Origin: Zygnema cylindricum
Taxonomy: Eukaryota; Streptophyta; Zygnematophyceae; Zygnematales; Zygnemataceae
Reading direction: 5' to 3'
Length of the DNA: 64,000 nucleotides
Assembly: GCA_037447655.1 (NCBI GenBank)
Contig: JBBHKE010000716.1
Location: 167,328 to 231,327 of the forward strand
Positions within the stretch are counted from its first letter, which is position 1; every line of letters begins with the position of its first letter. The notes beneath the pieces are model-generated. The model was not told the origin of the DNA. It searched no databases and saw only the letters and a program-made list of their open reading frames with translations. The translations under genes and the position numbers were made by a program. Positions 1 through 15,534 of this stretch are shown here, one piece after another.

Positions 1-52
1 GAAAGTGAGCATTTCACTATCTATCACAAGGTGTCGCCTAGAATTATGACTA

Positions 53-4888
<4,836 letters not shown>

Positions 4889-5545
4889 GGCTGCCAGTAA
4901 AGAGAGGAAAAAGAAATCACTTATTCACAGAGGGTCTACTTTATTATCACTTAGAGCTGACGGATAAGGAACTAGATATTTTTCGGCCGTTAAGGCGTAG
5001 GAAATAATTCCGTGAAAAAAATTGGAAAAAATGATTTTTAGCAAAACTAGACGGCCAAAAAACCCAAAAGGGAACGACGTCCAGAAAATTACAATTAAAT
5101 TTAGACGGCACATAAATGCACATCCACTAATCCAGGATCCACCGATACAGTACAGCTGTACTCTACCCGTATGAAAAACATGTGCGGAAATTCAGTGCGC
5201 TGTAGTCAAATTAGAAGTGATATTTTAGTGCGCAAATGCATGGAATTTCAATTTACGGAAAAATTCCGCAGGGTTTTCTGACTCCACACTAAATCTCCTT
5301 ACATTTCGTTCATCGTTGCACATGATATAATATTCCCCTTCGCATGATTTGGACGTCCCGTTATGTTCAATTGAACAGGACGGCAAACCTGAAATTTGCA
5401 TCGGAACAAAGTTGGAGTTTGCGGCTGAGACGAGCCGTTCGATTGAACTTTGCCATCGGACGGCAGCCACCGTTTCCCTACTTCGCATAGAGGTCATTCT
5501 CAGCTATCTTTGGAGCTCTTTCGGTCGCAAGCGGCAACGGCAGTC
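4889..5545. promoter_or_regulatory. Shared upstream region of LysRS and RPL18a
   Basis: The two ATGs are 657 bp apart and diverge, so this stretch must hold both 5' UTRs and both core promoters. The segment just before the RPL18a ATG (about 5460-5545) is pyrimidine-rich with CTCAGC and CTTTCGG-like tracts, as expected near a ribosomal-protein transcription start. I see no convincing TATA box. Transcription starts cannot be placed from sequence alone. Confidence 0.5.
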
Positions 5546-7493
5546 ATGGCTTCCAATTACAAGGTATTCAACCTGCAACCTGCTACAATAATCACTTTTC
5601 TCCTCCAAGACAATCAAAACATGGAGATTAATGATTGTATAAGTGCACTTTTCATTCGTAATATCTCTTTCTTTCAGCCATGGCAGACGTTTAGGTTTGT
5701 TTGTAGAAAATATTAAATTCCGGGAAAAGTCATATTCTGATTTTTTTTCGTTGCTGGCGGGTATAATGCAGTTCCATCAGTATCAGGTGGTCGGTCGGGC
5801 TCTTCCTACTCCTACGGAGGAGGCCCCTAAGATTTACCGCATGAAGCTATGGGCTCTGGATGAAGTACGAGCGAAGAGCAAGTTTTGGTATGTAACATCC
5901 ATTGTAGCGTACTCTCAACAGGACATAAATCCTCGTTTTTTATGATTCTTAGTACCGGCCATTCTAGGGTTTAGGTTTGGAGTACGACCTCAGTTTTTTA
6001 TCATTTTTTATGTCATTTTTATAGTAGTTTTCTGAATAATATTTTTTTTATATTAATTTAGTCTTAACTGAACTGACGTCTTTTCTGAAGCTTCTATCTA
6101 ACATGAAGGAATTTAGCAAGACTTGAGCTCGTCGTATGGTTGTGTGACCATGGCGAAGCACCTTTTCTATCTTAATTTTATGTGTTATGTCTTTTCCCTT
6201 TTAGTCATCCATGAATTTCCACTTCATCTTCAGTCGGCATTTTCTAGTCTGATTGGTTGTAATAGACGATGGTATCAGGATCACATGCAACTTTTTGCGT
6301 TTTCCTTAGTTTCCTTAGCGTTAGTGGTGTATTCCTTTAGCTGTGAGTTTAGTGATTTGCTGAAATTTTCTGGTAATCGCTAAGTGACTGCAACATGAGA
6401 AGCATGCATGCTTGTCATCCTCTTTTATGATTCATGCCTCAAGGTTTTAGGGAATCGTATGCTCCCTTTGAGTCAGGAGGCGAGTTGAAACATGTTGGAA
6501 GCCCTTTTTATTTGATAGAAGCTGTGATGGGCAAGAACTAACGATGGAATTCGTGTAATGGTATTTCCCAGGTATTTCCTTCGTAAGTTGAGAAGAGTAA
6601 AGAAGTCCCATGGCCAGATTCTTGCTATTAATGAGGTATGATTGCCAATGCTTTAATTTTGGAAATGTTCTAGCTCAGTAGTCAATTTGTTATGCCTTTA
6701 TTATTAATATCTTTGAAAGCAATCTCTTGCTGTTGAAGTTTTTATGTGGTATTGTCACATTTGTGTACTTTTTATGGTTTTGTGTTGGAGTTCGATAGGG
6801 TGCTGAATATGTTTTGGAACATTAATAACCTTGGATTTCAAGCTTTTTTTTGTTTGGACGCCCATGGGCCCAGATTTTTGAGAAGCGACCCACAACCATC
6901 AAGAACTTTGGCCTCTGGGTACGATATCAGAGCCGAACAGGTTATCACAACATGTACAAGGAGTACCGCGACACTACTTTGAATGGCGCTGTAGAGCAGA
7001 TGTATGATGAGATGGCATCCCGTCACCGTGTTCGACAGCCATGCATTCAGGCGAGACTTCTCTAATTTTTATTGCAAACTTTTCTCGATCTGCAGTTGTC
7101 CATGTGCTTTGTTTGCAAGTTCAAGTTCCAGACTGAGGTAATTGATTTAGCTTTGTATTCCATGACGGATATCATGGCATTCATACTTTTGTGCCAATAT
7201 AATTGCAGATCATTAAGACAGCGACAGTGAAGGCAGCAATGTGCAAACGTGAGAACACAAAGCAGTTTCATGATTCAAAAATTAAATTCCCTATGCCGTT
7301 CCGCAAGATCCGTCCTTCGAGCCGCAAGTTGAAGACCACCTACAAGGCCAGCAGGCCAACAACAGTAATGTGAGCTACTTGTTTTTCAAAGGAGAATTGG
7401 GGGTTTACAGTGATTTTATACTGCATGCTTGTTTTTTTATTGATCTATCTGATTGGATGACACCATAGTTATTTTGTTTGTTAATGCAGGTGA
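5546..7493 (+). CDS. RPL18A: 60S ribosomal protein L18a (eL20)
   Basis: Structural protein of the large cytosolic ribosomal subunit. Exons 5546-5563, 5772-5887, 6572-6635, 6874-7050 and 7209-7369, plus a final exon from 7490; predicted length 179 residues, close to the 178 of plant eL20. Family blocks are visible throughout: [118 protein letters not shown]. The first exon encodes only six residues (MASNYK). The intron at 7051-7208 begins GCGAGA, a GC donor. An intron at 7370-7489 (GTGAGC...TGCAG) splits the last Met codon; spliced or not, the protein ends in Met-stop (TGA at 7491 or 7371). Shares its upstream region with LysRS. Confidence 0.95.
5965..5975 (+). promoter_or_regulatory. Telo-box in RPL18a intron 2
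   Basis: TAGGGTTTAGG lies 78 bp into the second intron. Telo-boxes (AAACCCTA, either strand) are known plant regulatory elements enriched near the 5' ends of ribosomal-protein genes. Its use here is inferred from position only. Confidence 0.5.
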
Positions 7494-9739
7494 AGGGAGC
7501 AATGAGGGAACATGGGGGGATTTAGAGGCAGAGAGAAGCTGGTCTGGCCCTGAGGGTTAGCAGGAGAGCTATGTTGTGTCGTAGTGCACTCTTGGAACCC
7601 GCAGTTATCATTTTATTGCGACTCTAAGAAGCCATGGCACTTTTTTTTTTGTTATAGCAAGCTCTTTGAGAAAGGCTAACCTGAAGGTTTTATCCCGCTG
7701 TCTACTTGTTTATGAGTCTATTGTTGCTCTTTATGGGGCAGCTCCTGTTTCTTGGTCTTGCATTATGGAATGTTCACCAGTCTAGTATAGCACTGAATGT
7801 GTAGCAAGCACGTAGTAGAGTAACATGAATGTGTTCCGGGATTTGCCGGCCTATGGAATGTCTGTTGGTGTCTTACTTCACTGGCATGTAATGCACAGGT
7901 TTTTGTTTGTTGTGTGTGGTCAGTCGGTCATTCATGGAAGTATGTTCTTTTATTGCCACTGGGATTCTTTGCACTATGAATGGTGTTTGTGATAGTCGCC
8001 TAATTGTTCAAAGGACCGAGACTTGTGGATCTTCCTGTAGAGATGTCGTTGTATATGGCGAATTGTATTAATCATTTGCATTTCATTTTTCTTGTCCAAA
8101 CTAGCGCTGTCTGCATTACGTCTTGTCAGCCACAATTTGGTGAATTTGTTCTTTTGGTCTGAAGCCCAGATGATCCTCTGGTTCAGGAATATCAGGCTAG
8201 TAAATCGTGCAGGTACTCTCATAGTTTTGGTAGCTGAATCTTTTGCTAAACTCTTAGTACAAATTTTCCTCAGTACAAATCACAGTATCTTATTTTCAAT
8301 ATTGCTCAAAGCAATTTTGCTTTAGTATTGGGATGAACGGCTAAAAGAAGTTAGATCTTATAGTGTAAATATCACTTTCCTCATAGAAGGTTTGCGATGG
8401 GCTGAACTCTGGTGGGGATCAAAAACTTTTCTGAGCGTCAAATGCAGAACTAGTCTTTAAATGCAAATAGAAGATTATTTTGTAACTCTACTATGTAATA
8501 AGTGGATAGAATATCTATAGATTTTGGAAATAGCGTTGGTAAGTGAGATGATGTTCAAGAAGATTGATGGATGAAATATGGCATTCTAAAAAATATTGAT
8601 ACTAATATATGCTGGCCATTAGTGGGAAATGCCAGTGAGAGAGATAAATGTAGATGCTTGACAAGGCAACTCGTACACTTACTAACTTTTGTTTTATGCC
8701 AAGACCCTCAGCAAAAAAATATTGTGCAATCATGTGGAGGGGTATACAAAAAACAGGGATGTTACATTTTCCAGGCGCTGATGCTACTCAGGAGCAAATT
8801 GTGAAAATGTGGACGGTTCAAAGTCATGAAGAGATAAGAATCTGCAGCGGTGGCAAATTCCTATCAGCCTTCCATATTATGTAAACCAGGGAAGAAACTA
8901 TCTGATATTAGGGATTAGGTTAGGGTAGTATTACATCAAGCCAGATACCACGAAAATGAAATAGCATTTACTGTTCACAGAGATGTTCTACAATTTTCTT
9001 GCATTACAAGTATCAAAATTATACAAAAGGCCTAGTGGGCTAAGGCCTAGTGGGCATAGAACAAGCCTAGAATAAGCCTCACAAGATAGAAGGCTCTCAC
9101 ATATCTGTCCCAACCAGCTAGATAGAGAGGCTGTCTCAACCAATTTCTTTCCCGATGCATCATAACATTGGGTGTAGCCCAGAAAAAAATAAAAATGATA
9201 ATCACCTAAGCCACAACATATCCAATCACTTTATTACAAATAAAACAGTGCGATATTATAATTAAAAGATACAAGCAGCACTGCAATCATTTTCTCTCTG
9301 ACCTACAGATGCCCGAAATGATACTTGTAACTTCCCACAATGCTAAAGAACTGTACACTAGCTCCATTTTCTTGCCTGTTCAAGTTTCACTACAAATGCA
9401 TCAACTATGCACTTAATCGCTTTTATTGCAGCCTAGCCTAAAATGAACTATTTTCCCCCTTAACACTACTATATACCAAGGTATAACTGCAATTGAAGTG
9501 TTGTTTACTAATTTCAGGTTTCGCAGAGCGGGCGGAGGTAGCGAAGGCGTCCAGCAGTCTACTTTGGCCAAAAAACTGAACATTTACAGATTCCTATGCT
9601 CTCAATGGTCCGATCTTTCATCATCTTCATAAAAAACCCTAAAAAAACTACGCTGGGGAGCACATTAAGGCAAAACATCTCCAACTATATCCAACCATCA
9701 CATCGCATGTGTGGTTTATTCAGGGTTCATTCAAAATCT
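7494..9739. other. RPL18a 3' UTR and convergent intergenic region
   Basis: The first few hundred bases after 7494 are the probable RPL18a 3' UTR. The last part (about 9500-9739) is the probable RBR 3' UTR on the opposite strand. In between I find no ORF with recognisable similarity and no clear transposon. A short direct repeat of AGGCCTAGTGGGC occurs near 9028 and 9044. Confidence 0.5.
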
Positions 9740-12700
9740 TCAGCGGTCTAAGCGAGGCCGTTTCAAAGGTGATGAAAAAGAGCCTCCAGGAGGAGAGCCC
9801 TGCGAATAAGACAAGGGTGGGTCTGCTGACGTGGCAGTCAGTTCTGGTTGGCCGAAACCGGCTTCGTCATTTCCAGCATCGGTAAACTCGATCCGGCCAA
9901 GGCGTCTGTTCCAGCCAACGGAGAACTGAACACAGAGAGTCAGTCAGATGCATCGCCGAGACTTCCCAAATAGTCATAACAAAAGAAATGAAAAAAGGTT
10001 TGCGTGCAGGAGGATATTATCATAGACAGAAAAGGGGGTAAAAGGAAACCTTGAGGCGATGATTCGGCTGTTAATCGCAGCTAAGCTCTTCCCTGGACTC
10101 TGAAATGGAGTGTTTCTGTCACCAAGACTTGTACACAGTTGCCGTGTCCGAGGGGAAAGGAGAGCCACCGCCTGCCATTGTTTAAAATCCCACCAAAAAC
10201 GTCCATAAAGTACATAGTCAAAAAACAAGAAAAAATCAAGGAGGTTTTCTACCGACACGAGAGGTCGTCAAAAGAAAAATACTGGAAAAAGAGATAAAAA
10301 CACATTGGAAGAGGAAAATAGAAAGGGGGGGAATTACCGTGCCGGAGCACATGGGAGAGACGTAGACATTGTGTGACGCCGACACTTTCTGAGGGGACAT
10401 CCGTGGAAGAGCAGAAAAAGAAATTCCTCCCACTGCAAATATCAGCTCCCAATTCAGCCTTTCCTAATGTCAAAATAAAACATTACACACTGAATACATC
10501 CTGATACGAAAAGGGCATAGTAATGACACTGACCAAAGGAACACTCCCTTTCCTCCCGAAATACAAAGAGGAAAAGTTTAGAAACGACTCACAATCTGCT
10601 CCACTGTCGGGTGGTACTCTTGAGGGGGAAGGAGAGGCGGCCGAGCCAAGCTGGAGCAAGAATCCTTTGCTCGCTGGTACAAACACTTCATTGTAGAAAC
10701 GGATAATATCACCAGTAACCTAAAAACGCAGTTAAAATATACTTGGTTAGAATGGTCAAGCAATACCTGCAAGAATGGTAATGGATAATGTCACCAGTGA
10801 CCTAAAAAAGCAGACAAATACACCAAGTTAAAATGGTCAAGCAATACCTGCAAGAACTTGAAGCTATCTACAATCAAGGAGAAAAAATTCCAGAACTTAC
10901 CGTGGCTGATCCTGGCTGTCGATTAATCAACACGTTTCGAAAAACCTGAGTCCTGCAATGTGGCTGCTTCCTATATTGAGCAATAATGTCTTTGAAAGCC
11001 ACACTTGTATGCCCCACCTGAGAAATAGAAACATAGCTGTTAGTCCTACTATTAGAGCCAGAAGTACTTGCTCTTTAACGCAACTCCGGCCCTAGGGTTG
11101 AATGAGAGGGTTCAAAACATCACAAGGGACTTGGTCACAGCAGCGGCAAAAAGGAAATGTGAACAAAAAAGAATTTATGGAGTTCTGCAGACTGGTGGAA
11201 TTAAGGAGGTAAACAAGCAGGTCAGTTTGGGCAACTGAACCATCGAGCGGGACAGCCACGTGGGACTATATGAGGGCGTTCAACTCCTCATCCACAGAGG
11301 TGAAGAGTATTGGACAAGACATAGCAACAGAGAAAAACATGGAACAAAAAGAAAGCGGAAAGACCTTCAAAAACAAAGTTAATGTTGTTTGGGGCAAAAA
11401 GGAGGTGCTAAAAGCCATAAAACAAGAATAGAAATTCTGGGAAACAAGCTGGATAATAAGTAGGAAAAAAATTGGACAGACTGAGATTTGAATTGACTCG
11501 CCACAATTTGTCGAGAAAAGGGCTGTGAAGATGACCAACAAGCTAGAGTAGAGAAACGAGGGTGTGGAAGATGGAAGAAGTGGAGTCAGTTTGGATACTC
11601 GCGGGGTGTAAAGGAGGAACTTGTCAGGTGGCTCTGACATTCAAAATGAAATAAAAACAGAACAGGGTTGACCTCAGGAGTGGATACCAACAACATATAC
11701 AGACAAAGAAAAGAAAAAGAAAGGAAAATACCTTGCAGACACCATAAATACTGCACAGAATAATTTGATCCAAATGTCGATTAAAAAACAACGATGTTTC
11801 CTGCTGTAACGCATGCGCCACTACTCTGTAAACTTGCTCTGCCAGGGTGTTTGGCTGTTGGAGACGCTCAGAAAGCGATCTAATTCGTATTGCGGCTAGT
11901 TTCAAAACCTGCAGTCCATTTCAAACCAGAAAATCATACCATTGGTGCTATATTTCATAACTTCTTCATAACCAAATTTGAATCTGCAATCATATTACTG
12001 GTGCCATATTCCACAACTTCTCCATTTCCAGATGTGTATAGGCACCTTTCCGTTCTGTTATCTCTATATTTCGGTAATACTAAAGTTCTGCTGACTCACC
12101 TTTCGGAAAAAAATGTTAAGTTGCATTTCTGCGCAGGTTTCCCCACCACCTGAAGGGCTGGGTCGCTGAGGGCTGTGTTCCCATCCCACTCTCCCATTTA
12201 CATTTCAGCAACCATTTTTTTTCTCTCAGCGATGCAACAAGATAAGTGCAAACAACCAGCGGTTGGTCAGATATTCTATTCAAAAAACTGCAACATTCAT
12301 ATAGAAAAAGCCGTCTTAAGTTGCAAATGCCAGCCAATTAACTGCTTTTTGACCAAATAGGTACACTTTACCTTGCAAAAACTGAGTGAAGGTGGGGATG
12401 GACAGAAGGTTCTCGTTTTGCTGGAGACATAAAATTGGTTGAAGGAAATGGACGATCCTTCATAGGGGATCGGAAAAAAAGTGAGGAATGGGATTCTCCC
12501 CCGCCTGAAATCATCGCATTTGTTCGTATCGGTGATGTCAGAAGATGTGCGGGAGGTGTGCAGGGGCTCTCCCCTGTAATACTGCAACCTGCAGCTCACA
12601 AGAAACAGGCTTCTAAATATTAGAAGAGAAGGATGGCGGGATGGAGGGATGGAGGGGGAGAGGGGGAGAGGGAGAGAAGGAGAAAGAGAGAGGGGAGAGG

Positions 12701-14598
12701 GGGGAGGGGAGAGGGGGGGGGGAGAGGGAGGGGAGAGAGAGAAGGGAGAGAGGGAGGGGGGGAAAGAGAGGGGGGAGAGAGAGAAGCGGGGGAGAGAGAG
12801 GTGGGACAGAGACAGAAAGGAGGGGGAGAGAGGAGGGGGAGAGAGGAGAGGGAGAAAGGGGAGAGTGAGGGAGAGAGAGGGGTTATTTCTGCACAGAATT
12901 ATGAGAAAATGGCAGCACAGTATGCTAATCACATTTCTTGGACCTTCTATGCATCTTAGAGTTAACTGTGCCTTCATACAACAATGAATTCTTACATGAA
13001 ATACTGCCGCAGGTTATTCTTCATCCAGCCAATCTGCATATCAATAGACTTCAACTTTCAAAGAGGCTTCTGCTCATAGTTCAAAAGCAATTGGAAACGC
13101 TATATGTGGTTACACATACTCTACAAGTATCATACCATATAATATGCATAAAGCACGGGATAACCACATAAAGCGCACTCTTTTCACACATTTGAATTAT
13201 GCTTCCTCATGGTTTTCATAGAAGCAACATTTTAGATTGCTCACCTGGTGTACTATCAAAAACAGTAGTTTGAGCTGTTTTTTGTGCAAAAGTACGAGCG
13301 ATTTCCTCCACAGTCGGTAGTGGACCGGGCATCAAATCTGAGCGCTGAATATCAGGAAATATATTTTTACGCGCTACAGCCAAAGTGGAATAAAGAGAAG
13401 AACCTCTTTCCCATGCAAAGCTTTCCAAAATCCGTTCATCACACGAATTAAGATGCCTCTTCAGCTCACTAGGTAATGTATCCTCATGTCGCACGAAACT
13501 CTCCACTACCTTTCCCACATCAAATGCTGTTACGCCTGTAGCTGCCAAAGTTTCCGGAAATAAAAGTGGTCCGTAAACATTATGACAGGCAAGTACAAGC
13601 TCGGCTCCGCAAACCAGCATACATCGCTGAAACCGTTCGTTTTTAAGAAGAGTCGTAAGTTTACTACTCCGGAGTAGCTCAGATTCGGCACGACACATTG
13701 AAGTCAGAACACGATAGTACAATTTTACTGCTTCAGTTTTTCGTAAATCTATCCACGCCTTTTCCTCCCCTGGATTTCCTGCTGGTCTCCTGTGCTGCTC
13801 TGCGCAGCGAGAGAGGACAGCTCCAAGGATGACGTCAGCACGTGTGACTGCGTCAGCAGTGATGTCACCGCCTTCACAGGCTCGGAAAAAATTCAAAAGA
13901 GAGGAATCGGGTTCGGGCGATAGGGGAATCACTACTTCTTGGAGCCACGTAGCAGGACCTGCTGGCGGCTGGGAAAAACGAGGTTGGGAGAGTCTTATAG
14001 GGGAAGAACCAGGAGTGATAAACGGGGAAGAAGGTATTGATACAGTTGGAGGAGAGGCTATTGCCAAACGCCCTTCCTGCTTAATCTGGAGAAGAATCCA
14101 CCATATAAATGGTGCCAGAGAATAGGAAAACAACAGATAACAGAGGAAAAGATGCATCGAAATATGTGAGAATGTGTGACTTAAAGGAAAGAGGTGCAAG
14201 AACACTCTCCGGATTAGGTTAAAAAGTTATGAGAACATGTATGATAATATGCATAAAACAAGCTTCAGGAATTCTTTACAAAAAGAACCATTCAGGCAAC
14301 AAGTTGAAAAGAAAACGAAAGAGAAAAATCAAGCTCAAAGTAGCTCCCCAGGAATATGTCTCACCTGTCCTTGTTTGCAAGCTTGTGTAGAAACTTCTCT
14401 GCTGTTTCCTTGACATACAGTACTGACCCCTTCCTCTGTCTGCCTTTCCTTGATGGAGGAACTTGAAGGGCCATGGCTCGCAGTCACCTTTCTGCACTTA
14501 CTGAGAGGAGGTCCAAGCTCTGACACGCTGTTTTCAGTGGAGCTTTTCTGTGCCCTACCATCGCCTTCCTCTGCCTCTTCCATTCTCTCGTCAGCCAT
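9740..14598 (-). CDS. RBR: Retinoblastoma-related protein, pocket region, apparently without N-terminal domain
   Basis: Pocket protein that represses E2F targets at G1/S. Exons (minus): 14598-14365, 14085-13245, 12420-12372, 12172-12100, 11908-11732, 11017-10901, 10719-10593, 10432-10338, 10171 to about 10028, 9925-9740; about 680 residues. An acidic N-terminus (1-78) leads to pocket A from about residue 123 ([59 protein letters not shown]). The spacer ends in [17 protein letters not shown]. Pocket B follows ([38 protein letters not shown]), then the C-terminal region with NVYVSPM and several SP/TP sites, ending [10 protein letters not shown]. Plant RBRs are near 1,000 residues; the roughly 330-residue RB_N part is missing. 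The start is the first in-frame ATG (CCATGGCTGA) after an upstream stop. The donor of the penultimate exon is uncertain. Confidence 0.88.
10701..10862. repeat. Tandem duplication of an RBR exon-intron edge
   Basis: Two copies of an about 82-bp unit start at 10701 and 10783. The left copy holds the real splice acceptor and first codons of the exon ending at 10719 on the minus strand (VTGDII). The right copy, now intronic, repeats the acceptor and the same first codons with a few substitutions. Both share AATGGTCAAGCAATACCTGC. Confidence 0.75.
12614..12885 (+). repeat. 270-bp homopurine tract in an RBR intron
   Basis: The plus strand is almost wholly G and A (GAGAGGGAGA-type) with very few interruptions and includes a run of nine G. 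It lies in the intron between the second and third RBR exons, so the RBR transcript is pyrimidine-rich there. All overlapping long ORFs (Arg/Gly/Glu one way, Ser/Pro/Leu the other) are compositional artefacts. Confidence 0.9.
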
Positions 14599-15534
14599 GG
14601 ATGAACGGTTTTTAAACCGCTTGTCAGGTGCCACTTTCCCCGGTTTTAAACGCCATGGCTTGTTTGGTTGGCATAGCGGAGTGCCAAGAGTAGAGGGAAG
14701 GCAGCAATAGGGCAAGGTCACAGCACAAAATACCAAAATAAACGATAAAAACCTGAAAAAGTTTTAAGGTCAAGAGGAATGAAGGGAATACCAACAGGCG
14801 GAAAACGGCGGGAAGCGGGAAAAAGTTTACAAAAAAAAAAGGTTTCCTTCGCGCCAAAAGAACAGCCGGTATTTGCGGGAGCCGGAAAACACGGTTCCTG
14901 AGAATCGTATTGAAAGTTTCGCCGAGTCATTTAGGGTGTATATATAAACCGTCCGATTGCAAAACTATTGGTTATCTTACGGAAAAGGCGGGATATCCGA
15001 ATATAGACCGTATGCATGGCCTGAGCGTCCGTTGGGTTGGCGAACCGAGGTCGGACCGAGGGCTCTCCGTACCTCAAAAAATTCGAGGGTAGGTACGTCC
15101 GTAACTCTGTGATGATCAATCTGACAAGGATCTCCGGGATTTTTGGAAGCCAACTGTGTACAGATGCTTAAAGTGGACAGTTGAAACGACGTGTGGTGGA
15201 TACGAAGCGCCATGCAAAACCGTGTCGTACGTGCCGAAAAAATGACAGTACATTTCTATCGGATTACATGATACCGGTAGGTATTTTGTAGTGGTGAAAC
15301 TTACGGCGCATTTCGCACGGTGAAACGAGGGTTCACCAGGTTCACCACACTGAGGAAACATGTAAGGAACACTCCCTGTACTGTACTGTAGTTCTGTACA
15401 CTCCGTCGCAATCCACTCTATTCCTAGACGAAGTCACAGAATGTTTGTCACGGCTAACCCTAAAGTAGTTTTGACCTAGAATAGTGTTGCCCCAACATAG
15501 TTTTGATTTTGTCTCCTATTGTTGTGCGGTTGGC
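14599..15534. other. Intergenic region between divergent RBR and membrane-protein genes
   Basis: 937 bp separate the two start codons. It should contain both promoters. TATATATAAAC occurs at about 14939-14949, but its relation to either start is unknown. I looked on the minus strand for exons of the RB N-terminal domain and found none. Confidence 0.5.

Noticed and set aside
11266-11640. 124-codon hydrophobic ORF on the minus strand
   Set aside because: Lies entirely within the RBR intron between 11732 and 11017, with no similarity; pyrimidine-rich intron sequence gives such ORFs.
12297-12977. 226-codon Ser/Pro/Leu-rich ORF on the minus strand and Arg/Gly/Glu ORFs on the plus strand
   Set aside because: They are translations of the homopurine tract in an RBR intron. 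One of them also overlaps a real RBR exon in another frame.
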